Assembly: GCA_035493835.1 (NCBI GenBank)
Contig: DATJHO010000006.1
Coordinates: 1-12,772, forward strand
Reading direction: 5' to 3'
DNA length: 12,772 nt
Origin: DASZTU01 sp035493835
Lineage (GTDB): Bacteria; Pseudomonadota; Alphaproteobacteria; Rhizobiales; Devosiaceae
In this document: positions 7,098 through 12,772 of the stretch, in pieces
Layout: each line of letters starts with the position of its first letter
Numbering within the stretch: position 1 is the stretch's first letter
Translations under genes and position numbers: made by a program
Notes under the pieces: generated by a model
Told to the model about the DNA's origin: nothing
Databases searched by the model: none
What the model saw: the letters and a program-made list of their open reading frames with translations, nothing else

Positions 7098-7186
7098 GAG
7101 ATTCCCGCCTTCGCGGGAATGACGCCGTGGGTTGGCACCGGTGTGCTGGTAAATGCCGGGGTCATTCCCGCCAAGGCGGGAATCTC
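7098..7186. repeat. 26-bp inverted repeat between convergent ptsN and DUF1150
   Basis: The left arm (7098–7123, GAGATTCCCGCCTTCGCGGG…) and right arm (7161–7186) are reverse complements over 26 bases with one mismatch, around a 37-base centre. Each arm alone can form a small hairpin (ATTCCCGCC…GGCGGGAAT). The ATTCCCGC…GCGGGAAT motif is widespread as a dispersed repeat in proteobacteria. It lies between two converging genes and could serve as a two-way terminator. Confidence 0.8.
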
Positions 7187-7249
7187 TCTTTTGGGCCTGC
7201 TCAGGCAAAGCTGAGAGCACAATGATGTAGGGCCGAGGTGGACCGCCCC

Positions 7250-7537
7250 CTAATGCAGCGACACCACGCCATAGTTGCGCTCGGCGAGCCAGTCTGCCAC
7301 CGCCTCGGCGGTATCGCCCACCATCAGCGGCGAGCCGTCGGCCGAGACCACGAGGTGGAATTCGGCCTCTTCGTCCAGCGGTTCGCTGGGCGTCATCATC
7401 TCGGCAAGCGCCGCGCCCTTGATCGGGCGGACATAGACCACTGCGTTTCCACCCAGGGCCATGAACTGGGCGGGAGTCAGGTGCCTCAGCGGATTTGCGG
7501 CGTTGAACGCCTCGTCATTTCCGGGTCTGTTTTGCAT
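7250..7537 (-). CDS. DUF1150 family protein of unknown function
   Basis: Small acidic protein of 95 residues belonging, as I recognise it, to DUF1150, a family of alphaproteobacteria often found beside hsp20 genes. Visible features are LTPAQFMALGGNAVVYVRPI (about 20–39) and a C-terminal helix DTAEAVADWLAERNYGVVSLH. There is no signal peptide or membrane segment. The SD AAGGAG (7544–7549) lies 6 bases before the ATG and includes the hsp20 stop codon, with only 10 bases between the genes, so it should be co-translated with hsp20 and induced by heat. A role in proteostasis is suggested only by this context. Confidence 0.85.
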   Translation of the reverse strand: MQNRPGNDEAFNAANPLRHLTPAQFMALGGNAVVYVRPIKGAALAEMMTPSEPLDEEAEFHLVVSADGSPLMVGDTAEAVADWLAERNYGVVSLH

Positions 7538-7547
7538 CTTGCTCTCC

Positions 7548-7967
7548 TTACGCAGAACGAATTTCGATGATGCGTGCGGTCTTTTCGGCTTTCGGGCGCA
7601 ACAGCGTGATGATCAACATGCCGTTTTTCAGTTCCGCCTCCTGGACAACAACGCCATCCGCGAGAAGGAAGTTTCGCTGAAACTGACGCGCGGCGATGCC
7701 GCGGTGGAGGTACTGCCGGTCCGCCTCATCCTTTTGGCGGCCACGAACGACCAACTGGTTGTCTTCCGCGACGACGTCGAGCTCACCCTTGGAAAACCCG
7801 GCAACGGCGATGGAAATGAGAAACCGTTCGGTTTCGTCGCCGTCCAAAGTGCGCTCAATGTTGTATGGGGGATAGCCGTCCGACGCCTTTGCGAGTCTAT
7901 CGACGCGCTCTTCGAAAGTGTCGAAGCCAAGCAAAAAGGGCGCCGAAAATAGCGAAACGCGAGACAT
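7548..7967 (-). CDS. Small heat-shock protein Hsp20 (IbpA-type)
   Basis: ATP-independent chaperone that forms oligomers and holds unfolding proteins for refolding by DnaK/ClpB. With the ATG at 7967–7965 it has 139 residues: an N-terminal arm (MSRVSLFSAPFLLGFDTFEERVDRL), the alpha-crystallin domain (about 34–125) with AGF (56–58), EL and NGML (115–118), and a C-terminal IEI (134–136) of the I-x-I type used for oligomer contacts. The N-terminus (FSAPFLLGFD) resembles rhizobial class-A proteins. A TTG codon directly precedes the ATG in frame and would give one extra residue; AAGGA (7977–7981) is 9 bases from the ATG and 6 from the TTG, so either could be used. It is the first gene of a two-gene operon with DUF1150 and has a sigma-32-type promoter and a ROSE-like leader. 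Confidence 0.95.
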   Translation of the reverse strand: MSRVSLFSAPFLLGFDTFEERVDRLAKASDGYPPYNIERTLDGDETERFLISIAVAGFSKGELDVVAEDNQLVVRGRQKDEADRQYLHRGIAARQFQRNFLLADGVVVQEAELKNGMLIITLLRPKAEKTARIIEIRSA

Positions 7968-8030
7968 CAAAAACCGTCCTTGTCAGCAAGCAACGTCCGA
8001 AGGCGGCCCAAGACCGAGGCACCGCTTTCG
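7968..8030 (-). promoter_or_regulatory. ROSE-like RNA thermometer in the hsp20 5' leader
   Basis: In the roughly 63-base leader, a hairpin (7995 to 7975, reading the minus strand) pairs CGUU-G-CUU with AAGGACG around a 6-base loop. The motif UUGCU pairs with AGGA: U7993–A7977, U7992–G7978, G7991 bulged, C7990–G7979, U7989–A7980. This bulged-G pairing of U(U/C)GCU with the Shine-Dalgarno is the diagnostic feature of ROSE thermometers, which control small heat-shock genes in rhizobia. A first hairpin of about 7 bp precedes it (8025 to 8003, GCGG…CCGC). At low temperature the SD would be masked; heating would open the weak U-G/U-A stem. Confidence 0.7.
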
Positions 8031-8037
8031 TTTTGAG

Positions 8038-8066
8038 ATATGGGCCAGCCCCGGTTGCGCTTCAAG
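8038..8066 (-). promoter_or_regulatory. Sigma-32 (RpoH) heat-shock promoter for hsp20
   Basis: On the minus strand CTTGAA (8066–8061) is followed, after 15 bases, by GCCCATAT (8045–8038). The RpoH consensus is CTTGAA, 13–15 bases, CCCCATNT, so the -35 matches 6/6 and the -10 all but its first base. Start of transcription would be near 8030, giving a leader of about 63 bases. It fits the downstream gene exactly. Confidence 0.8.
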
Positions 8067-8095
8067 GTCGCCGGCGGCACATCTCCCATTCACAA

Positions 8096-8116
8096 ACAGA
8101 GAGCCAACAGAGAGCC
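8096..8116 (+). repeat. Short tandem duplication in the glycosyltransferase leader
   Basis: ACAGAGAGCC occurs twice (8096–8105 and 8107–8116) with one base between. The second copy supplies the only SD-like bases before ATG 8121. It may be a slippage product that tunes the ribosome site; no protein-binding role is evident. Confidence 0.45.
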
Positions 8117-8120
8117 GCCG

Positions 8121-8978
8121 ATGAGTGAAACCATCTCCGTCGTCATGCCCGCTTATCGGGCCGAGCCCTATATTGCGGGCGCTGTCCGCAGTGTTCTGGC
8201 GCAAACCTTTTCGAACTGGTTGCTGGTTATCGTCAGCGACGATGGGGAGGATTACGAGGCCGTGCTGGCGGCAGAGGGCATCGCCGACCGGCGTTGCCGC
8301 TTCGTCTCGTCCGGCGGCATCAAGAGCGGCGTATCGGCCGCCAAGAATGCCGGTTTCGATGCGGTGACGACCAATTATGTGGCCATTCTCGATGCCGACG
8401 ACCGCTTCAAGCCGCAAAAGCTTGAGCTTGTTGCCAAGGCACTCGCCGAGCACGCCATCGTTTCCACCGCCCTCGACGTGACCGACGTTGCCGGCCGCTC
8501 GCTGCGCCATGTTGGTGTCGGACCCGACCGGGTCCTGACCGCGGGGCGGCACAAATGGACGAACATTTCGATGGATTCGATGATCGCCTGGGATCGGCGG
8601 CGGGTCGATGGGCGGGGCGATCCAACCCTCCCCAACATGACTGACCTCGACTTCTTGATGCGGCTCTACAGGACCAGCGCGACCTCTTTCCATATCGGGG
8701 CGCCGCTGCATGAATATGTGAAGCAGCCGAACTCGGCCAGCAACGCGGCCGGGTTCACCGAGCGCATGCTGACCGCCAAGCAGATGCTGCGCGACGGCAT
8801 GGCGAAGGGCGATTATCCGATGGCCGATCCCGGCGCCGTCGCGGGGCTCGATGCCTTTCTCGAAGTCTCGATGGAGGCCGAGCGCCGCTATCCCGAGGCG
8901 CTCGGCAAAAGCCCCGGCCTATTGTTCGAGGATCACTTGGAACCCTTGCTCAGGGCCTCGGCGACTTCCGCCTCATAG
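8121..8978 (+). CDS. Glycosyltransferase family 2 protein
   Basis: Inverting GT-A fold transferase that moves a sugar from a nucleotide-sugar donor, typically to a polysaccharide or glycolipid acceptor. The 285 residues begin directly with the fold (ISVVMPAYRAEPYIAGAVRSVLAQ), then the nucleotide-binding aspartates in VSDDGEDY (D40, D41), a DxD-type metal site in ILDADD (D91, D93, D94), and a possible catalytic acidic motif at MTDLDFLMRLY (175–177). There are no membrane segments, so the protein is likely cytoplasmic. The frame opens upstream at 8040, inside the hsp20 promoter, but ATG 8121 begins the conserved fold. The SD is weak (AGAGAG). Donor and acceptor cannot be inferred, and no other glycan gene is nearby. 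Its 3' end overlaps the opposing sugar kinase gene by 46 bases. Confidence 0.88.
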   Translation: MSETISVVMPAYRAEPYIAGAVRSVLAQTFSNWLLVIVSDDGEDYEAVLAAEGIADRRCRFVSSGGIKSGVSAAKNAGFDAVTTNYVAILDADDRFKPQKLELVAKALAEHAIVSTALDVTDVAGRSLRHVGVGPDRVLTAGRHKWTNISMDSMIAWDRRRVDGRGDPTLPNMTDLDFLMRLYRTSATSFHIGAPLHEYVKQPNSASNAAGFTERMLTAKQMLRDGMAKGDYPMADPGAVAGLDAFLEVSMEAERRYPEALGKSPGLLFEDHLEPLLRASATSAS

Positions 8979-9841
8979 GGGATTGCGGGCTGCGCGCCGG
9001 CCCTTGTGCAGGCAAGGCTCGCCGCATAGGCCGCTTGGCGCATCGCCGCTTCGAGATCGAGCCCGGCATCGAGCGAAGCGGCAAGGTAGCCGCAAAAAGT
9101 GTCGCCGGCGCCCACCGTGTCGATCGGCGTCACCCTGAGCGCCGGCACGCTGATGAACTTGCCGTCAGGCGTCGCCGCACGGGCACCCTCTCCGCCCAGC
9201 GTAACGATGACGGTCTGGCTCTTTTTGCGCGCCCAACCGCGCATAAGGCCCTCGAGCGGCTCGGTTTCGCCGTTGCAGAGCAGGGCGAATTCGGTCTCGT
9301 TGGCGACGAGGATCGAGGCCTTGCCGGCGAGCGCCGGGGTCGTATCGAGAAAGGGCGCGGTATTGAGGATCGAGACGATTCCCCGTTCGCGCGCGAGATC
9401 GAGGGCGCGATCGGTCGCCCCCTGGGTGATTTCCTGCTGCAGCATGAGGATGCTGCCGGCGGTCATGTCGGCGAGCGCGGCGTCGGCATCCGCGGGCGTG
9501 TGGGTGGCGTTGGCGCCTGGCAGCACCGCGATGGCGTTCTCGCCCTTGGCGTCGACATAGATCATGGCGATGGCGGTGGGTTTTTCCACGCGCCGCATGC
9601 GGGAAAGGTCGACGCCGCCTGCGATGAGCAGCGCCACCGCCTCGTTGCCGAACTCGTCATTGCCGATGGCGCAGATGTGCCGCACGTCCGCCCCCGCCCG
9701 CTTGGCGGCCAGCGCCTGGTTGGCGCCCTTGGCGCCGGGCGCCGAGGCGAACGTGCCGCCCAATACGGTTTCGCCCGGGCCGGGCAGGCGCGGCACGGTG
9801 CCGATGAGATCGAGCCCGACCGAGCCGAATACGGTGATCAT
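8933..9841 (-). CDS. PfkB-family sugar kinase, ribokinase-like
   Basis: ATP-dependent kinase of the ribokinase/PfkB family; ribokinase itself makes ribose 5-phosphate. The 302 residues show the N-terminal substrate region (FGSVGLDLIGTVPRLPGPGETVLG), the first PfkB signature GAKGANQA (36–43), the NxxE motif (N181–E184), and the second signature DTVGAGDTFCGY with anion-hole glycines and catalytic D247. Overall layout resembles ribokinase, but the substrate is not certain because no ribose transporter, repressor or isomerase lies nearby. The SD GGGGGAG (9848–9854) is 6 bases before the ATG. The last 46 bases overlap the converging glycosyltransferase gene. The 93-base gap upstream contains a palindrome, so it may have its own promoter. 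Confidence 0.9.
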   Translation of the reverse strand: MITVFGSVGLDLIGTVPRLPGPGETVLGGTFASAPGAKGANQALAAKRAGADVRHICAIGNDEFGNEAVALLIAGGVDLSRMRRVEKPTAIAMIYVDAKGENAIAVLPGANATHTPADADAALADMTAGSILMLQQEITQGATDRALDLARERGIVSILNTAPFLDTTPALAGKASILVANETEFALLCNGETEPLEGLMRGWARKKSQTVIVTLGGEGARAATPDGKFISVPALRVTPIDTVGAGDTFCGYLAASLDAGLDLEAAMRQAAYAASLACTRAGAQPAIPYEAEVAEALSKGSK

Positions 9842-9888
9842 TTTTTTCTCCCCCTTTTTGTGGCCGGCCTGGAGATCTTTATCTGGTC

Positions 9889-9933
9889 GCGTTTCCGAAC
9901 CGGAAAGGTGGTGGCCACTTTTCGTGAAAACGC
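9889..9933. repeat. GCGTTT…AAACGC palindrome between the kinase and DUF1697
   Basis: GCGTTT (9889–9894) pairs with AAACGC (9928–9933), with inner CCGAACCGG and GTGGCCAC self-complementary parts. The pattern 'GCGTTTTC…GGTTCG…GAAAACGC' is a common dispersed intergenic element in Hyphomicrobiales. It lies one base after the DUF1697 stop and could end that transcript or precede the kinase promoter. Confidence 0.6.
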
Positions 9934-9934
9934 T

Positions 9935-10465
9935 CTAGAACTCGGCCGCCTTGACGATGGTGTTCCAGTTGCGGTTGGTCCACAAAATCTTCTTGCCGAA
10001 CGGTTTGCCGATCAACGTCGATCCGGCGCCATAGCGCCCGTTCGGCATACGATAGGCCTCGTGATAAATCTCGGATTTTGTCACCTGTACCACCTCGAAA
10101 TCGCCGGGGAGCCCGCAGGGCACGGGCAGCTTACCCGCATCCGGGGTGGCCAGCATGGTGACATAGAGTTTGAGGTCGTCATTTTCTGCTTTGCCGGCGA
10201 AGGGGTTTGACGCCACCATCTCCCGCAATTCCTCCCGGCTCCTCAGCACGGTGCCGATGTCAAAGCCGAATTTTTCAGCGAGCCCCGCTTCGATCCGCTC
10301 GCGCAGACCGGATGGATCCTCGGCGTCGAACAGCACATTGCCGCTGGCGAGCAGCGTTTTTGCACTCGCAAAGCCCATCGCCCCGAATGCGGCGAGCAGA
10401 TCCGCACTCTTGACGGTGCGCTTGCCAAGATTGACCCCGCGCAAAAAGGCCGCGTAGCGGGTCAC
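9935..10465 (-). CDS. DUF1697 family protein
   Basis: Protein of 176 residues matching the DUF1697 family, whose molecular function is not established. The typical opening YAAFLRGVNLGKRTVKSADL, the segment LLASGNVLF (about 38–46) and the C-terminal TNRNWNTIVKAAEF are visible. The family consists of two ferredoxin-like halves. It lacks signal or membrane segments. The start is GTG (10465–10463), overlapping the TGA of the upstream YdeI-type gene by 4 bases (GTGA), with a G-rich SD (GGAAGGGG) about 9 bases before. This coupling indicates joint expression with the two genes upstream. Confidence 0.88.
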   Translation of the reverse strand: MTRYAAFLRGVNLGKRTVKSADLLAAFGAMGFASAKTLLASGNVLFDAEDPSGLRERIEAGLAEKFGFDIGTVLRSREELREMVASNPFAGKAENDDLKLYVTMLATPDAGKLPVPCGLPGDFEVVQVTKSEIYHEAYRMPNGRYGAGSTLIGKPFGKKILWTNRNWNTIVKAAEF

Positions 10466-11070
10466 GGTTTTGCGCCCCTTCCGTTGGGATGGAGCGTGTC
10501 GCCGCGTGCCAGCATCTCGACGAAGCCGGCGATCTTTTTCTGCCGCCCGGCCGCGGTCTTGAGGCTGTTGGTGCGGAAGGCGAGGGCGAAGCGGTTTTGC
10601 CGGTTGAGCGTGTCGAAGGTTTTTTGCGCCGCCGGATTGCCTGCGATGGCGGCCAAGAGGTCCTCGGGCACCTCCATCTCGCTACCCGGCGCGTAGGCCG
10701 CCTGCCAGCGGCCGTCGGCTTTGGCCGCATCGACGTGAAGCTGTCCGTGCCCGGTCATCCGGCCGGCCTGCATCAGCCGCTCGATCTGTTCGACATTGCG
10801 CTGCGACCAGATGCTCTTGGTTCCGCGCGGCGTGAAGCGCTGCAGGAACGAGTGTTCGTCGAACGCCTTCCTCTGCCCGTCGATCCAGCCCCAGCAGAGC
10901 GCGACCTCGACCGCCTCGGCATAGCTCACCGTGGGCCGGCCGGACCCATTCTTGTGAATTTTCAACCACAGCTCGCGGGCGCCGGCGTGGTTGGCCGCAA
11001 GCCATTTTTCGAACTCGGTTGCGTCCGGAAAGTCCCGGATATGGGCGGGATTGGGCGTGACCGGCGCCAT
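10462..11070 (-). CDS. YdeI/OmpD-associated family protein
   Basis: Protein of 202 residues of the YdeI/OmpD-associated family, sometimes labelled bacteriocin-protection protein; the biochemical role is unclear. Characteristic parts are FEKWLAANHAGARELWLKIHKNGSG, VSYAEAVEVALCWGWIDGQRKAFDEHSFLQRFTPRGTKSIWSQRNVEQIERLMQAGRMT, and a basic C-terminal helix near KTAAGRQKKIAGF. No export signal is seen, so any link to the outer membrane is only nominal. The ATG shares one base with the NAT stop (TGATG), and its own stop overlaps the DUF1697 start. Confidence 0.85.
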   Translation of the reverse strand: MAPVTPNPAHIRDFPDATEFEKWLAANHAGARELWLKIHKNGSGRPTVSYAEAVEVALCWGWIDGQRKAFDEHSFLQRFTPRGTKSIWSQRNVEQIERLMQAGRMTGHGQLHVDAAKADGRWQAAYAPGSEMEVPEDLLAAIAGNPAAQKTFDTLNRQNRFALAFRTNSLKTAAGRQKKIAGFVEMLARGDTLHPNGRGAKP

Positions 11071-11903
11071 CAGCCGGCCGCGGTGCTGTGGGCCAGGAGA
11101 CGTGCCAGGATGGTATCGAGTCCATCGGCGGCTGGCAGGTCCAGGCTGAAGCCAGTCGTCAGCGTCTCCCGGATATCGGCGACAGTCGCCAGCAGGCGGT
11201 CCTCGCGCTCTCCCTCGGGCCCGCCGGTGGTCAGGCGGCCGTCAAAGACCATCTGCCTTCCATCGGGCGCCGCGCGTTCGACCAAAAGATGCTGGCGCAG
11301 AAACCACTCGGGGTCCGCATTAAGGCGTCCATTGACCTCGGCATAGGTCGCATCGTCGATCTCGGCCAGCGAGAATTGGTAAGCCGGCCACCACTCGCCA
11401 TTGCGCCGGGCTTCGAGGCGAAGCGCCGGATCCTCGCCGGTCAGCCGATAGTGGCCGAGCGGCGTTGTCTGCTCGAGGCCGGCCTCCAACTGCAACGGCG
11501 CGGTCAGCAAGAGGCCGCCGAAGCCGACATCGGCGAGATAGGTCGTGCCCAGGATGTCGGTGGTGATCAGCATGTGGTCGGGCGTCGCGTCGCCGATTTC
11601 GGCGGCGCCCCAGAGCACGGTCGCGAGGTGCCCCCGGGCTTCGAAGCCGAGTTCGCGCAACACCCTCAACAACATCAAATTGAGTTCGAAGCAGTAGCCG
11701 CCGCGCCGCTCGGTGAGGAGCTTCTGGTTGAGGCTCGCCTGATCGAGCGGCACCGGAAGGCCGAGCAGCGAATTGAAATTTTCGAACGGGATCGCCGCCG
11801 GCTGCAGCCCATGCAGCGCCTCGAGCGTCGCCAGCGTCGGCGCGATCGACCCGGCAAAGCCGATGCGCTCGAAATAGGCCGTGAGTTTTACGTCCTCGCT
11901 CAT
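11070..11903 (-). CDS. Arylamine N-acetyltransferase
   Basis: Cytoplasmic enzyme that transfers an acetyl group from acetyl-CoA to arylamines or hydrazines by a ping-pong mechanism. The 277 residues carry the NAT motif RRGGYCFELN with the acceptor C71, H110 in DHMLI, and D125 in LADVGFGG, which complete the cysteine-protease-like triad. The N-terminal helical region (AYFERIGFAGSIAPTLATLEALHGLQPAAIPFENFN) is also typical, as is the length. GAGG (11909–11912) lies 5 bases before the ATG. It is 73 bases downstream of cutC and first of three overlapping genes; cutC may share the transcript. Confidence 0.95.
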   Translation of the reverse strand: MSEDVKLTAYFERIGFAGSIAPTLATLEALHGLQPAAIPFENFNSLLGLPVPLDQASLNQKLLTERRGGYCFELNLMLLRVLRELGFEARGHLATVLWGAAEIGDATPDHMLITTDILGTTYLADVGFGGLLLTAPLQLEAGLEQTTPLGHYRLTGEDPALRLEARRNGEWWPAYQFSLAEIDDATYAEVNGRLNADPEWFLRQHLLVERAAPDGRQMVFDGRLTTGGPEGEREDRLLATVADIRETLTTGFSLDLPAADGLDTILARLLAHSTAAG

Positions 11904-11939
11904 AGCAACCTCGATTGGCCAAGATGGCTACAGGGGCCA

Positions 11940-11973
11940 CCCCTTCACCCGCCCTGAAGGCCGGATGAGGGGG
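11940..11973. repeat. Imperfect hairpin between cutC and NAT
   Basis: CCCCTTCACCCGCC (11940–11953) pairs imperfectly with GGCCGGATGAGGGG (11959–11972) around five bases, with bulges. It begins 4 bases after the cutC stop when read on the minus strand. A T-run follows only on the plus strand, so it is not a clear terminator for cutC. It may reduce or process the message between the two genes. Confidence 0.35.
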
Positions 11974-11976
11974 CTT

Positions 11977-12735
11977 TTAGGCTGCCGCCCGCGCCGCCAA
12001 AATCGTCCGCCGCACCGCATCCTCGTCGGTCAGCGTAATCTCGAACTCGCGCTCTATCGCCGTGCCGCCCATCCCGACATGTTCGTTGCGGAACTCCATC
12101 GGGCTCTTGGTGGTGGCGAGCGCCGCAAAATGCAGTTCTTCGACGCCGCTCTCCCGCAGCACGCTGGCAATGTTATCCGCATCGAGCGCGCCGCAGGCCA
12201 TGATTTTCAGCCGCGTACCCGCCAACGCAACCGTGTCCCTAAGGATATCGATGCCTTCCACGGCCGTGTCGCGCTGGCCGCTGGTCAGCACGCGATCGAC
12301 GCCACAACGAATCAGCGCCTCGATCGCCTCGCGATAATCGCGGGTCATGTCGAAGGCACGGTGGCAGGTGGTGGCCATCGGCCGCGCCGCCTCGACCAGC
12401 GCCGTCATCCGCGGCTCGTCGATCCGGCCATCGACCGTGAGGCACCCGAACACGACCCCGGCGACCCCCAGCGCCCGCATCGCCCTCACATCTTCCAGCA
12501 TGCTCTCGAATTCGAGCTCGCTATAGAAAAAGTCGCCGCCGCGCGGACGGATGATGACGTGAAACGGAATTTCGCCGACGGCCAGGGCCTGCCGGACGGT
12601 GCCGAAACTCGGCGTCAGCCCGCCCTCGTAAAGGCTGGCGCAAAGCTCCACCCGGTCGGCCCCCGCCTTCTGCGCCGCCACCAGGCCATCGATGCCCTCG
12701 ACGCAGATCTCGATCTTCAGGGTATTGGCAGTCAC
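11977..12735 (-). CDS. cutC: CutC family protein (copper homeostasis)
   Basis: TIM-barrel protein of the CutC family, linked by genetics in E. coli to copper tolerance although its activity and direct metal role are disputed. The 252 residues show the family's opening KIEICVEGIDGLVAAQKAGADRVELCASLYEGGLTPSFG, HVIIRPRGGDFFYSELEFE, VVFGCLTVDGRID, CHRAFDMTRD, RVLTSGQ and KIMACGAL. The length is normal. The start is GTG (12735–12733), preceded by GGGAG (12743–12747) at 7 bases; an ATG one base out of phase runs straight into a stop. No copper gene lies nearby in the window. Expression may depend on a hairpin that contains the SD. Confidence 0.93.
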   Translation of the reverse strand: MTANTLKIEICVEGIDGLVAAQKAGADRVELCASLYEGGLTPSFGTVRQALAVGEIPFHVIIRPRGGDFFYSELEFESMLEDVRAMRALGVAGVVFGCLTVDGRIDEPRMTALVEAARPMATTCHRAFDMTRDYREAIEALIRCGVDRVLTSGQRDTAVEGIDILRDTVALAGTRLKIMACGALDADNIASVLRESGVEELHFAALATTKSPMEFRNEHVGMGGTAIEREFEITLTDEDAVRRTILAARAAA

Positions 12736-12742
12736 ATTGACG

Positions 12743-12763
12743 CTCCCGAAATTATGTCGGGAG
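12743..12763 (-). promoter_or_regulatory. Hairpin enclosing the cutC Shine-Dalgarno
   Basis: CTCCCGA and TCGGGAG form a perfect 7-bp inverted repeat (12743–12749 with 12757–12763) around 7 A/T-rich bases. Read as cutC mRNA, the 3' arm is the Shine-Dalgarno region itself, so the ribosome site would be buried in a stable stem. The same dyad could instead be a DNA operator. No promoter can be judged because the window ends 9 bases further on. Confidence 0.5.
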
Positions 12764-12772
12764 AGATGTTGC

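Noticed and set aside
8040..8120. Longer start for the glycosyltransferase
   Set aside because: The upstream 27 residues overlap the hsp20 promoter and do not resemble a GT-A N-terminus, which begins right after ATG 8121.
9035..10210. 391-codon open frame on the plus strand
   Set aside because: It lies antisense to the sugar kinase and DUF1697 genes and crosses the intergenic palindrome between them. No motif supports it. The same applies to the plus-strand frames at 10489–11346 and 11088–11957.
1..12772. CRISPR, tRNA, rRNA, insertion sequence, prophage, toxin–antitoxin or defence genes
   Set aside because: I looked for regularly spaced repeats, cloverleaf sequences, transposase or integrase motifs and defence domains on both strands and found none.

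Overview
The window looks like a chromosomal segment of an alphaproteobacterium of the order Hyphomicrobiales (Rhizobiales), possibly Devosia-like. The evidence is GC-rich coding sequence with strong third-position bias, the gene order rnd–lptC–lptA–lptB–rpoN–hpf–ptsN, a DUF1150 gene paired with a small heat-shock gene, and several families of palindromic intergenic repeats typical of that order. The taxonomic call is inference from gene content. I see no tRNA, rRNA, CRISPR array, transposase, phage or plasmid gene.

Left part (1–3642): a membrane dipeptidase (M19) gene on the minus strand runs off the left edge and is divergent from a plus-strand cluster. That cluster holds a short ribonuclease D and then lptC, lptA and lptB, each start overlapping the preceding stop by 1–4 bases. 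LptC, LptA and LptB are the membrane-anchored, periplasmic and ATPase parts of the lipopolysaccharide export machine.

Middle part (3643–7249): a 466-base gap with two palindromic repeats leads to rpoN (sigma-54). Directly upstream of rpoN is a close match to a sigma-54 promoter, so the gene may regulate itself. A 320-base gap with another repeat leads to hpf (long-form ribosome hibernation factor), followed 48 bases later by ptsN (EIIA-Ntr). These three genes belong to nitrogen, carbon and stationary-phase control.

Heat-shock unit (7250–8066, minus strand): an Hsp20 chaperone gene and a DUF1150 gene form an operon. Upstream there is a textbook-like sigma-32 promoter, and the short 5' leader can fold so that a bulged UUGCU pairs with the Shine-Dalgarno AGGA, which is the hallmark of a ROSE RNA thermometer.

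Right part (8121–12772): a family-2 glycosyltransferase gene on the plus strand overlaps tail-to-tail by 46 bases with a PfkB/ribokinase-type sugar kinase gene. Further right, all on the minus strand, lie cutC, an arylamine N-acetyltransferase, a YdeI/OmpD-associated family protein and a DUF1697 protein. The last three are joined by 1- and 4-base overlaps. The cutC Shine-Dalgarno lies inside a perfect 7-bp hairpin.

No wholly new multi-gene system is evident. The most interesting signals are regulatory: the candidate sigma-54 promoter of rpoN, the sigma-32 plus ROSE control of hsp20–DUF1150, and the SD-occluding hairpin of cutC. The unexplained protein-level item is the tightly coupled NAT–YdeI–DUF1697 trio.
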